A stretch of DNA of 64,000 nt from Glossina fuscipes (lineage: Eukaryota > Arthropoda > Insecta > Diptera > Glossinidae): contig NW_023998567.1 in NCBI RefSeq assembly GCF_014805625.2, positions 1,491,934 to 1,555,933 on the forward strand, in the 5' to 3' direction. Of this stretch, positions 10,734 to 20,561 are shown one piece after another. Within the stretch, counting starts at the first letter, position 1, and each line of letters starts with the position of its first letter. A program made the position numbers and the translations under genes. The notes beneath the pieces are model-generated. The model did not search any database. It was not told the origin of the DNA and saw only the letters and a list, made by a program, of their open reading frames with translations.

Positions 10734-12577
10734 CTTCCAACATAAATCGTCATGTATTTGCTCACCTACTTCGTGTTGAGTTCACTTGTAAACAAATCCA
10801 TCTAGTATTTTTACATCCGGCAGTTTATTAGCATTTCCTTCAATGCCCTGAATTAGAACTCGATAATCCTCTGTTTTAAAATGAGGTGAATTTAGATCCA
10901 CAAACAGTCCAGTATCATCAGCTGTTAAGCTATTTACATAACAATTTTGTGGAATATTATCTACCAAGTCTGCTGAATTCTTATCCTCTGAATTAATCCG
11001 TGAGAGTACGTCGGGAACAATGTGCTGACTGCCTTTTCGATGACAAATTTTAAATTTAAAAGCCTGTAGTTTTAAAGCCTCTCTTGATAATCGGGAGTTT
11101 AAATCCGTTTGAGACATCAGCCACTTTAGGGATGCGTGATCGATAACTATAGTAAATTCGTGGCCTTCGATATATGCCTTAAACACTAAGGATGGCAGCT
11201 AAACACTCCTGTTCCGCAACCGAGTAATTCCTTTGTTATAAGTTTCTGGACATAAATGCAATAGGTACTTCATCGCCTTCAGCATTTAGTTGAACTAGTA
11301 CGCTCCCAACACCGGTATGGCTTGCGTCACAATGAATTAAAAACGGCTTGGTAAAATCTGTATCACTATGTAATACAGGTGCAGAACTTAATTAACATTT
11401 TAAATCTTGAAATGCCTTTTGAGCTGTATCATTCCACGCGAATCTCTTCTTGTTCTTAATCAGATCAGTTAATGGAGCGCAAATAGTTGCATAGTTTTCA
11501 TAAATTTTCTGTACCACCCACTCATGCCAAGGAATCTACGAATTTCTTTTACAGTTTTAGGAACAGGATAATTTGTAATTGCAGAAATTTTATCTGGGTC
11601 CGTGCGAATAACACCTTTACCAATTATGTGTCCTAAATATTTTTGACTTCTTCCACACAGAACTTACTCTTCTGAACATTTAAGGTTAAACCGGCATTCT
11701 TAAGCAATTTCGCTAATAGAGTCAGAACTTCAATATGGCGCTGAAATGTGTCCGATACTACAAGAAGATCATCTAAGTACACAAATATTTCATTTTTTAG
11801 ATGAGCTGGTACCACTTTATCCGTTAACCTGGACATGGTTTGAGGAGCATTACAAAGCCCAAATGGCATAACAGTGAATTGATACAATGGTCTTCCTGGA
11901 ACAGTAAACGCTGTTTTGTCTCTAAAATAATTATCTAGAGGTATTTGCCAAAAGGCATCTTTGAGATCAAGTGCAGTGATAAAAGAGGCTTTAGGTAATC
12001 AGCTAAGTATGCCGTCTATATGAGGCAAAGGATAAGCATCTTTAACAGTGACTTCATTCACCTTCCTACTATCTAAACATAACCGATTTTTCCCAGGCTT
12101 ACGCACTAAAACGCAAGGTGAACTCCACGCACTGTTAGACTCCTCTATAACGCCCAGTTTCAACATTCGATCAACCTCTTCATACATCATTTCTTCAATT
12201 GCAGGTGATACGGGGTAATGCCTCTGCTTAATTGGCTTAGCACTTCCAACGTCAATCGCATGACTAAGAATATTTGTCCTTCCTAAGCCTTCTTTAGCAA
12301 ATGAAGGATATATTTTAATAACGTTCTGTAATTGCTGCAGTTGTGAACTGCTTAGCTCACACGAAATGACCGTTTCTACCGGCTTAGGTAGACCAGTAGA
12401 AATTTCTGAAATACAACCTAAAGGCATTAAATCAAATAATTTCCAAAAATCATACCCCAAGAATAAGTCTCTCGATAAAGATGGAACGACAAAAATTTGA
12501 ATCTCTTTTTCAACAGCACGAAAAGAAGTAACGGTTTTTATAAATCCAGAAATACTTTGTACATTACCATCTGCAGT
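10734..12577 (-). pseudogene. Element B reverse transcriptase and RNase H (several stops and shifts)
   Basis: From 12,577 downward the frame carries the end of protease (KTVTSFRAVEKEIQIFVVPS, then LGYDFWKLFDL). Next come RT fingers (AIEEMMYEEVDRMLKLGVIE, SAWSSPCVLVRKPGKNRLCL) and palm (ALDLKDAFWQIPL; YQFTVMPFGLCNAPQTMSRL; catalytic YLDD in FVYLDDLLVV). A stop after HIDGILS at 11,999 and further stops and shifts between 11,632 and 11,187 break it. RNase H/connection remnants (FTIVIDHASLKWLMS, RKGSQHIVPDVLSR) occupy 10,782-11,186. The order matches Ty3/gypsy pol. The start at 12,577 is where LINE C cuts the protease. Confidence 0.85.
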
Positions 12578-12587
12578 TCGAATTGTT
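12578..12587. repeat. 10-bp target duplication, left copy (LINE C)
   Basis: TCGAATTGTT, identical to 18,022-18,031. Removing LINE C and one copy restores a continuous protease reading of element B (VKSTIRTADG spans the join), which confirms these as the insertion borders. Confidence 0.9.
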
Positions 12588-12686
12588 ATTATTATTATTA
12601 TTGTTTTAATTTTAGACTAATGAATTGAATTCTTAGACTAAAAAAAGAGACATTGAGCACTAGCAACACAGGCTATCGGCTCTAAT
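12588..12686 (-). other. LINE C 3' UTR and TAA tail, shared with the SINE family
   Basis: On the minus strand the UTR holds GCCGATAGCC, then TTGCTAGTGCT, then TTTAGTCTAAGAATT, then the TAA repeats. The same modules in the same order form the 3' half of the SINE at 55,624-55,806 and of the fragments at 24,252 and 30,857. In LINEs the 3' end is what the element's own reverse transcriptase recognises. Confidence 0.75.
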
Positions 12687-15600
12687 TTAAATAAATGGAT
12701 AATAGATAATAAGCTTAGTAGTATTAATAAAGTAAAATATTGAATTGATATTCTGTTCTGAAGTTGATTGTAGAATGTTCAAAGGGTTAATCGTTCCAAA
12801 TGCAATACTTCTAGCCAAGGAAAAGTTGAGGCAGTCGCAGAGAATGTGCTTTATAGTAAGAGTTTGTCCACAACAGCAGATTGGGGGAGAAGACTTCTTC
12901 AGGATCCATTGGTGAGTTGCAATTGTATGACCAAGGCGAATTCTCGAAAATGTTTGGATCTTGCTTTTCTCAACATTTGTTGGATATAGAGGTGGAGTTA
13001 ATTGAGGGTTAATGCAAGAGTAGTGTTGATGATGGTATTGTAAATTTCCTTCGGCAATTTTCTCTTTAACTTTTCTTCCAATGTATCTTTGAAGATCCAA
13101 CTTTTCCATGACATCATCCATAATTAGAGGAGCAGAAGCAGCATACTTTGCCGCTCGATCAGCCTGCTCATTTTCCAATAAACCGATGTAAATTGGTGCC
13201 CATAACATTTTAATTTTTCCGTCGGGTGTTGTAATTATATTCCGTAATTTGTTGTTGGTGCTCCATCTCGAAGTCGAAGGATTCCGAATACCTTGTAATA
13301 CAGACAAACTGTCGGTAACAATAACGGTTTTGAGTTTGGTTTTATGGGCAAAGTTGACAGCGTGAAGGATAGCTCTGGCTTCGGTTGTGAAAGTTGAAGT
13401 ACTTTCGTGAAATATGTGGTTGAGAAGAACCCGTCCTGCAGCATCTACCACCGCACAAGCAGGAGGCAGACCAGGAGATTTTGAGCCGTCTGTGTACAAA
13501 AGATTCCAACCAGTATTGTCCAATACTTGGGTTTTCTCAGCTATTAGATTCCTGAAGACGTAATTTGGAGTATCTTCTTTCTTGTGCATAGACAGTGAGA
13601 TGTCAAAAGAGCAGTCTTTCAAAATCCAGGGAGGTTTAACACCAAAAGAGCGGGAAATTTTTAAGGAAATGTTCAATTCCTTTGCGATGCACAAACAATG
13701 GTCAATTGCAGATGGTGACTTTGGAATTTTCTTCGCAATAATAATCTTTCTTACGTCATCACCGAGAATGGATTTGTTTGAATTAAGAAGCTTAGGGACT
13801 ATTTTAGCTTTTAACTCATACAGTCTATTTTCTAAGGTTGGGATACCAGTTTCAATTATAATATTATTTATGGGCGTTGTCCGAAAAGCATAACAACTTG
13901 CTCTAACGGCTTGGTGATAGACCGGTTTAAGGATGTTGATATTAGATTTGCAGCTATTGCCATAAATTATCAAAGCATAGTCAATCTTGCTTAACACAAG
14001 CATTTTGGTAAGATAAGCGATAGTGTTAATATGCGCATGGCTTCTCCAAGCAACGTACTGTATGAAATTTACCCTTGTTATAAGGGAGTTTTTTAAACGA
14101 AGGCAGTGTGCTTTCCAACGATAATTGTTTGAAAACGTGAGCCCGAGAACATGGAGCGTCTGCACATTTAGTACTGGTAAGTCGTTAATATGCATCAGTA
14201 GGTTTCCTGCATCGCACATTTGTTTTCGACAAATGTGCATTTTTTTGATTTTTGTATAGAGATTATAGCTCCTGACGAGTTTGCCCATGTGGAGATCTCA
14301 CATGCAATAGATTCGAGGATGTTGATTGCTTTCGTGTTGTCTTTTTCTTTTGTAAAAATGTATACATCGTCCGCGTAGAGACAATGTTCCACTCTTGGTA
14401 CACGGCAAAGAATTTTGCTAATTTCGTTGAAAGCGATCTGGAAAAGCGTGACAGAGAGAGGAGATCCTTGCGGAATGCCATTCATTAGCGGAAAGGAATC
14501 AGAAAGATGATTGTTGATTCTAACTTTGAACCGCCGATGCGACATGAATGATTTGATGTAGTTGAAGAATTTGGGTCCAACATTCCATGATTTCAAGAGT
14601 CTTAAGATAACATGAAGACCAACTCTGTCAAATGCTTTTTCGAAACCAATTGAGAGAATTGTTACGTAATTTCGTTCGGAAATTGCTTTGCTTGTGAAAT
14701 AATCAATACGTAACAGAGCGTCGATGCATCCTCTACCCCGCTTGAAACCAACTTGTTGCTTTGTTATCAGGTTCTTGGATTCAAGAAACCAAGATAATCT
14801 AGATGCCATAATCTTCTCTAAAACCTTACAGAGGCAAGATAAAAGAGAAATTGGGCGATCATCTGATGCGATGGAGACATTTTTTGACTTTGGAATTATA
14901 TAGGTCCAGTAATTTCTTTTTACTAGACTTAGACATAGCACTGATCATTTGGTATGAGATGCGGTCTAGACCAGGTGTCTTCCCCTTCAAATTGGAGAGA
15001 CAACTTCCAAGTTCTGAGGTAGATACGCAATGTTCCAGGAACATGGCACATCTATCGATATTATTTGGAGGAGATATTGGAGTCCTTTTATTATCAATGA
15101 AAGCACTGGAGAAGTTGCTGTCAGAGGAGTATTCGCACCACACTTTTCCAAAGTAATTAGAAATCTCATCTGCGTCAGTTAAAGTTCCATTGGGAGTGCA
15201 GATGGCAGAAATTTTGTTCAGGTTAGAAGTCCCATTAAGTCTGTTGATTTTGTTCCAGACAACTTTCATTGATGTATTTCTGTGAATTCGTCTCGAGAAA
15301 AGTTCGAAACTAAGTGCCTTTGATTTCCGTAATTCCTTCCTGAATAGAGCATTGGCCTTTTTGTATAATAACAAGTGATTCTGATCAGGACATCTCTTAA
15401 AGCGGTGCCATAGATCCATTTTATTTTTCCTCAAAAACGAAAGCGTGTTGTTCCACCATGGTACCCTAGCTCGTTTAAAAGAGGTGTTGGATTGAGGAAT
15501 AGAAAGATGAGCAGCCGTGCGAATCGATTTAGACATAATAGCAGCATCATGGTTGCAGTTTCCGTTAAATGGCTTTGAGTTCAAAAATGACTCCACCTGT

Positions 15601-16346
15601 TTGGAGTAATTGATCCACTCCGCTTTATCTAGTAGGAATTTGGCCTGTTTTGCTGGAGTAGCAGAGGACGCTGAAAGTTTAAGATCGATTATGATTGGAA
15701 AGTGATCACTATTATGTAGATCATCAGAAATAGACCAGGACACCAAAGGAAGAAGTGATGGAGAGCAACATGTTAAATCAATATGTGAAAAAGTATGATG
15801 AGTTGAGAAGTGCGTTGGTTTTCCATCATTTAAAACGCAAAGATTGCTTTGAAAAAAGGACTTTTCTAAAACAGTACCGCGAGTGTTGTTCACTGTTGAG
15901 CCCCATATGGTATTCCAGCTGTTGAAATCGCCGCATATAATTAATGGGGGGGAAAGTACGGAGAATAAACTGTAGAGTTCTTGCTGAGAAAACGATTACG
16001 AAGGTGGAATATAGAGCGAAAGCACTGTAAATTTTATATTTAACATTATTTGTATCGCTACGGCTTGTATATTTGAGCTTAAATTTATGCGTTCGTGAGG
16101 TATACTTGATTTTATAAAAACACCTACTCCTTGTTTGGAATATGAGTTTTGATCAGCATTCGTGAAGTATCCAGTATATGATTTGGGTGGAATAGGATTA
16201 AAAGAGCTTCTACAATGGGTTTCTTGAAGCGATAAAAAGGTTGGATTAAAATCATTTATGAGTGTACGGAGTTCATCAAAATTATTAATAAGTCCCTTAA
16301 TGTTCCATTGTAGAATTTTAAAAACTTTATTTAATTGTAATGACAT
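12687..16346 (-). pseudogene. LINE C ORF2: endonuclease, reverse transcriptase, RNase H
   Basis: The ATG at 16,346 overlaps the ORF1 stop by 16 bases. Endonuclease: FKILQWNIKGL, LSLQETHC, CGDFNSWN and NSDHFPI. RT: DDRPISLLSCLCKVLEKIM, FEKAFDRVG, GIPQGSPLS, and YADD in HCLYADDVYIF. RNase H: YTDGSKS, TEARAILHA, VTDSLSVLQG, and the final region with ENEQADRAA, where the usual histidine is tyrosine (PIYIG). The C-terminus has CCCGQTLTIKHILCDC. Breaks: an in-frame TAA at 15,996-15,998, one shift near 14,860-14,940 and one near 14,200-14,280. All catalytic aspartates of RT and RNase H remain. The domain set is that of I-factor ORF2, about 1,200 codons. Confidence 0.9.
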
Positions 16347-17685
16347 GTAAGCAGAGTGGAGGGAGGGTTAAGTTGACATGTCAGCGTCTCCGTCGAGAAG
16401 GAATTTTTCGTGAATGATTTATTCTTACCAGCAGAATAATCTGTATTTAGGTGATTTGGTACATTTGAAGCGCAACGAGTTGGCGCACGTGAATAATTTG
16501 AAATTGAAGGTTGATTGAGGGATGAAAGAATGGATTCATTAACACTTGTGATTTGTTGAGTAAAGTTGAGAGCTGGAGATTCTGGAGAAATTGGTATATT
16601 AGATTTTAGCAAATGTGTTGTTGTTTTAATTTTTTCAATATTTGCAGTTGCTTTGATTTTTTCAATATTATCTTTGGCAAGTGATGTAACTGGTTTCGCA
16701 ATATAATTTTTGGTTAATGGTGGAACAGGTTTTTCATTGAAAGCAGTTGCAGTTAAAGTCTTACTAGGCTCGATTTGCGAGGCAACAGCAGCATAGGTAT
16801 TACTTTTGCCAATTCCATGGGCTACAGATGGATTTCTTTCCCGGTATGTGCGTTGCGCTTCGCCCATGCTACAGTAATTTTCTGTTTTGATTTTTAATAT
16901 TTCACGCATCTGTACAAAACGTGGGCATTGTTTGTCTAACGCTGAGTGTTGATCATTGCAATTTATGCAGAAACTACGGGTACAGTTTCAGTATGTGGAG
17001 GATGACCACAGTTAGCACAAGATGCAGCATTAGTGCATCTTTTTGCCGTATGACCCAGGCGTTGGCAATTTTTACACCTCATAGGATTTGGGATGTATAG
17101 TTCTACTTTACATTTATACCACGCCACATCAACTGTTCGCGGTAATCGGTAGCGATCAAAAGTTAAAATAATCCTTCCTGTAGGAGAGCGTGTTTTTCCG
17201 TCATCATTCAGTTTGGTTAATTTATATGCTTCAGTCACTCCTTGAATGCCCATTTCGCGAACAATTTCATCTTCCGGCACATGCTTTAAGCAAGGGGCAT
17301 AAATTACGCCTCGAACCGAGTTAAGTTTCTCATGTACTTTAGCTGAAATAGCACATAGATTAGCTAAAGAATTGACCTTTATTAGTTTTTCGGTTGCGCG
17401 CGGGTTCCCAGCGAGGACCAGTAAATTCCCATCGCGTAGAATCGAGATCGAGTCGATGTATGTTGTAATGCTATCTAGAGCTTTTTTTATAGCAAAAGGG
17501 CTAATTTGGGAAATTGTTATTCGAGCATCTGTTGAAGAAATAACAATATATTTTTTATCAATGGGGATTATATCGCTGATCGGCAACACCGGAAAATTTG
17601 ATTTTGTACTTTTTTTTCTTTGGAGGGATGTATCACTTAATAGATAAAATCTATTCGGGTTTTTGTCTGGCGGCCCCGGGGCCAC
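16331..17685 (-). pseudogene. LINE C ORF1: nucleic-acid-binding protein with CCHC knuckles
   Basis: The ATG at 17,685 opens a 240-codon frame with an RRM-like N-terminal half and then CCHC knuckles: CKNCQRLGHTAKRC, CANCGHPPH and, after a one-base shift near 16,985, CINCNDQHSALDKQC. The second frame then runs on from 16,909 (MREILKIKTENY, GEAQRTYRERNP) through a low-complexity Ser/Thr/Lys region with repeated NIEKIKAT units to the stop at 16,331. This is the usual ORF1 layout of I and jockey elements, whose protein coats element RNA and carries it to the nucleus. One frameshift is the only lesion I see. Confidence 0.88.
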
Positions 17686-18021
17686 TATGCCTTATTGTTA
17701 TCTATTTATTATTATTTTTGAAATAACCACTCACTTGAAAAGGTTTGGGAACTGTGCAAGAAGATTTGGAACTACTAAAGAAAAGTGTCAAATGTTTTCA
17801 ATTTTTTTATTTTTTTTTATTTTGTTTTTTTGTTTTCTATTTTTTATTATATATAGATGAAACAAAAGCACATACGCGATATCCGCGTTAACCAGTTTTA
17901 GCAATAACACTGAAAAGACAGAAGTTAAATACACAAAAACACCGAAAACACCGAAACAATTGAAAAAACGCAGAGGAATCGAAAACACGCACTACACTGA
18001 ACACAAGTCGACTCGTCTATG

Positions 18022-18031
18022 TCGAATTGTT
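18022..18031. repeat. 10-bp target duplication, right copy (LINE C)
   Basis: TCGAATTGTT, the same as 12,578-12,587; it borders the 5' end of LINE C. Confidence 0.9.
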
Positions 18032-18428
18032 GATTTTACGCGCTTCAAAGGTTTGCCTTATTCTAAATAAGTTTTAGCTAATTTAGCCCAATACAAGTAA
18101 TTGAAGCGCCAGAGTCTAGTAAACCACTGATTCTCTTTCCGAATAGTATAACGTCAGCATAAGGACGAATATCATTGGGTCTTTCAAAAATAGATAACAC
18201 AATACTTCGTTGAATTTGTTTAACATTTTTCCAAAATAACTTTATTCTTCTTTTCGATTTTTCTTTCTTTGGAGATATTTTATTTTTACCATTCATGTTT
18301 AACATTTGTACATGCAATGGATAAACCGGTGTTTCATCCGATGTTAATTTTTCAATAATTGCATTTATTGTTTTTGCCTTCGTGCACATTTCTGCGCACG
18401 ACGTGTCACGTTTTTTGATAAGTTGCAT
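18032..18428 (-). pseudogene. Element B protease, N-terminal part
   Basis: Open in the -1 frame relative to gag from 18,428 to 18,078. It holds a basic linker (KEKSKRRIKLFWKNV) and the aspartic protease active site LLDSGASITCIG. A one-base change then shifts the frame and TAA ends it; in the next frame coding sequence runs on to the LINE C border and resumes at 12,577. The flap and C-terminal part are on the far side of LINE C. It would cleave the Gag-Pol precursor in the particle. Confidence 0.85.
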
Positions 18429-19819
18429 TTTTCATATTTTGGTTTATATACATTTGGTGTACCGCAACCATAACAGAAGATATTGCGTTCTGCAAAACAA
18501 TCATGATAACCATGACCAGTCTTTTGACAATTCCAGCAGACTAGACCAAGTTCATCCAGTTTTCCAGTACACTTGACGACATCTTGAGCACTCTCTCCTT
18601 TATTTGTTTCAAATACGCGTTTATTTTGAAAACTGGGTTTGTTCAAATTCTTTTTGGCCAAATTTTGCATAAATAATTCGTGTTTTCTACAAATTTCCCG
18701 CAAATGTGCAACCGAATAGACTTGAAGATATAATATCTTCTGCTGTGTTTCCGGTAACAGGTTCCTTCGAAGGATTTCCATCAACGTAACTTCCGTAATC
18801 GATTGGTCTAAGCAATCTACCAAACGCAAAATGGATTCATAAAATTAGTCAAAGCTCTCCCCCGTTTTCTGCTTCCTATCCCGGATTAACTCACGATAAT
18901 CCATTTCAGTACGTGTGTCCCTATATTGAACCGTCAATGCAACGCTCAGTTCACTCCACTTAACTTCCAAAACTGAACGATGGTAACGCCAAAACCAATC
19001 CGCTGCCTTACCATCAAAAAGTATGCTGGCATGTCTGCACAATAAGTTAAAGTCTCCCCCGAGCATCTGCCTCGTCAAAGCCTCTACTCTATACAAAAAA
19101 GCTTCGACCGATAACCCCGATAATCCGCCTGAAAAACGTATTTTCCAATTGTAGATTATTTGGCCAATTTTGTCGGATGCAAGATTTACGGTCTTCGTTG
19201 ATTGATTGCTATATCCGTGATGTGAATTTAATTCATTAGTATTTAAATTATTTATTTCTAATAATTGATCTACAGTTTCTTCACTTCTTTGTACAGATGG
19301 TATTTGAGAAATATTTTGTCTTGTTTCAAAGCTAGGCATAGATAACGAAGAATCCTGTGCACTAAAATTTCTAAATGTCGTTTCTAAGCTAGATTGAACC
19401 AAAGAAGTCATTTGCTGCTTAAGCTCGCTAAACAATTGTGTTTGCTGTGCGGTCACGGCAGCTGTAACTAATCTATTAATTCTACTTTCTTCATCATCGG
19501 TTACCCCAACATTTATTATTTGTTCTGGTTGTAATGCTTCGGTGTCCAAATTTGTGTTTTGATTACGCGTTTGTTGTCTAGTAATCATTTGTGTTTGACT
19601 GTTCGGATTATTTTTTGTGGAATGTGATGTCAATGCGACACCACATTGAGGACAATTTGAATTGTTTTCAATATATTTATTAAAACAATTCTTATGAAAG
19701 AAATGCTCACAACCGGTTTTAATATGACAATTATTTGTATTTACGTTTTTATTGCATAAACTATAATTAGGAGAAGGTGTATGAATTACACCGGATTGTT
19801 CGATATAATTAAGTGGCAT
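18365..19819 (-). pseudogene. Element B Gag with N-terminal RING-H2 finger and C-terminal zinc knuckles
   Basis: ATG at 19,819. Residues 19-60 hold a RING-H2 pattern: LC ... GCEHFFHKNC ... NCPQCG. The first ligand pair lacks one cysteine (Tyr19, a single TGT-to-TAT change). A Gln/Asn/Ser-rich linker follows, then the capsid-type region (WKIRFSGGLSGLSVEAFLYR, DGKAADWFWRYHRS, ELIRDRKQKTGESFD). One in-frame TAA at 18,845-18,847 interrupts it; the same frame then goes on (FYESILRLVDCLDQS) to a CCHC knuckle CWNCQKTGHGYHDC and a second cysteine cluster FCYGCG ... YEKC, stopping at 18,365. A RING on Gag is unusual; RINGs are usually ubiquitin ligases, but activity here is only inference. Confidence 0.82.
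18381..18416 (-). promoter_or_regulatory. Programmed -1 frameshift signal, element B gag/pro
   Basis: Read on the minus strand: the heptamer A AAA AAC (18,416-18,410) lies in the gag frame as tcA AAA AAC. A 9-nt spacer follows, then an 8-bp stem CGTGCGCA/TGTGCACG (one G-U pair) closed by a GAAA tetraloop (18,400-18,381). Slipping back one base moves exactly into the frame that encodes protease; without slipping gag stops 45 bases later. Slippery heptamer, short spacer and stable hairpin are the classic retroviral arrangement. The structure is inferred from pairing, not folded by software. Confidence 0.75.
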
Positions 19820-20333
19820 TTTTTTTTTTTTTTTTTTTTAAATTAAAATTTCACCATTAAGGAAATAATGGTATAAATGAAAAGGGAAAAACAACTGATT
19901 ATTAACAAAAATCGACAATTAAATATTACGTAAAGTATTGTTACTGGTTCGACTTCCAACAGAAACAAAGACGCGAGTTCAAAACAATATGTGGTGGACA
20001 TCTACATTATTTTCTTTTTTCTGTGGCATGAATCGTAAATCAATCCAAGATTCCAACAGAAAACACCAAATTTCAGAGTACTGACCCAATGAGTGCAGAA
20101 TAAATATGTTAATATGAATTTCTCAACTTGAGTAGTACGCTGAGCAAAACAACAAAAAAAAAAAAAAACAAGATAAGTTAATTCGGGTGGTTTCTAACAG
20201 CAACTCTTGTAGAGTAATTTCCATTCCTGAATTTGCTTATCAAAATTTCCATTAATGTAAAATATGGTATTACAAACTCCTTATTTATATTTCAATAATG
20301 GTTTAACGTAATTTAACACAAATTTTTAGCCAG
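19820..20333 (-). other. Element B 5' LTR and leader (limits tentative)
   Basis: On the minus strand a stretch starting TGGCTAAAAATTTGTG at 20,332 could be the LTR start. TGGTGTTTTCTGTTGGAA at 20,068-20,051 looks like a primer-binding site next to the LTR end, which would give an LTR of about 260 bp. The leader then runs to the gag ATG. No second LTR copy was found, so this remains a proposal. Confidence 0.4.
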
Positions 20334-20339
20334 AATATT

Positions 20340-20542
20340 TCGGAATCCACTATGTACCTCAGATGGTATAAATGCCTCCCAAACATCAAAGGTCCTACAA
20401 CATAACGTGTGAAGAGGACAACGATGGAGGAAGCACAATAGAACCAAATCCAGAAGAAAAATATAACGAAAATATGGAACCAATTGAAATCCCGGAGTAT
20501 GAGCAAATAGAACAGCTCGAAGACATTCATTTTTTAGATTAA
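20340..20542 (+). pseudogene. Element A gag, 3' end
   Basis: Beyond element B, gag resumes in the frame containing MPPKHQRSYNITCEEDNDGG and an acidic tail (EIPEYEQIEQLEDIHFLD), stopping at 20,540. Such an acidic C-terminus directly before pol is usual in the 17.6 group. The first 20-30 codons after the junction are frameshifted. Confidence 0.8.
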
Positions 20543-20561
20543 GGCAATCTTCATTGCCTTA
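20530..20561 (+). promoter_or_regulatory. Programmed -1 frameshift signal, element A gag/pol
   Basis: Heptamer T TTT TTA (20,530-20,536) in the gag frame (caT TTT TTA gat taa), 4 bases before the gag stop. A stem TAAGGCAAT/ATTGCCTTA (9 bp, perfect) with a CTTC loop follows at 20,540-20,561. The -1 frame leads straight into the pol reading (RLRQSSLPYLGNRNAN). A -1 shift is the known gag/pol strategy of this group. Because protease sequence is deleted immediately downstream, the hairpin may partly be a product of that deletion. Confidence 0.65.

Larger units (their letters stand above)
12588..18021 (-). mobile_element. LINE C: near full-length I-clade element (5,434 bp)
   Basis: Minus strand. 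It starts CATAGACGAGTCGACTTGTG at 18,021 and ends in a run of TAA repeats at 12,588-12,605, the tail type of I elements. It is flanked by exact 10-bp duplications TCGAATTGTT. Two ORFs: ORF1 with CCHC knuckles and ORF2 with endonuclease, RT, RNase H and a terminal Cys-His motif. An RNase H domain in a LINE, two ORFs and a TAA tail together mark the I clade, and the length is close to the Drosophila I factor. It carries only a few lesions, so it is the youngest layer of the nest. Confidence 0.92.
8474..20333 (-). mobile_element. LTR element B (minus strand, Osvaldo/Ulysses-like gypsy element), itself split by LINE C
   Basis: Read on the minus strand: a 5' region, gag with RING and zinc knuckles, -1 frameshift site, protease, (LINE C), RT, RNase H and integrase. 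It lies inside gag of element A: A's coding sequence stops near 8,467 and resumes near 20,340. AATATT occurs at both edges (8,468-8,473 and 20,334-20,339) and may be a target duplication, but it is AT-rich and weak evidence. I could not match a 3' LTR to the 5' end by eye, so the outer limits are approximate. The clade is inferred from the RT (DKVVPAHLKNEIFVYLDD) and Gag style. Confidence 0.8.

Noticed and set aside
13582..13893. Plus-strand 103-codon frame
   Set aside because: It is the antisense of LINE C ORF2 near the RNase H region.
17372..17647. Plus-strand 91-codon frame
   Set aside because: It is the antisense of LINE C ORF1.
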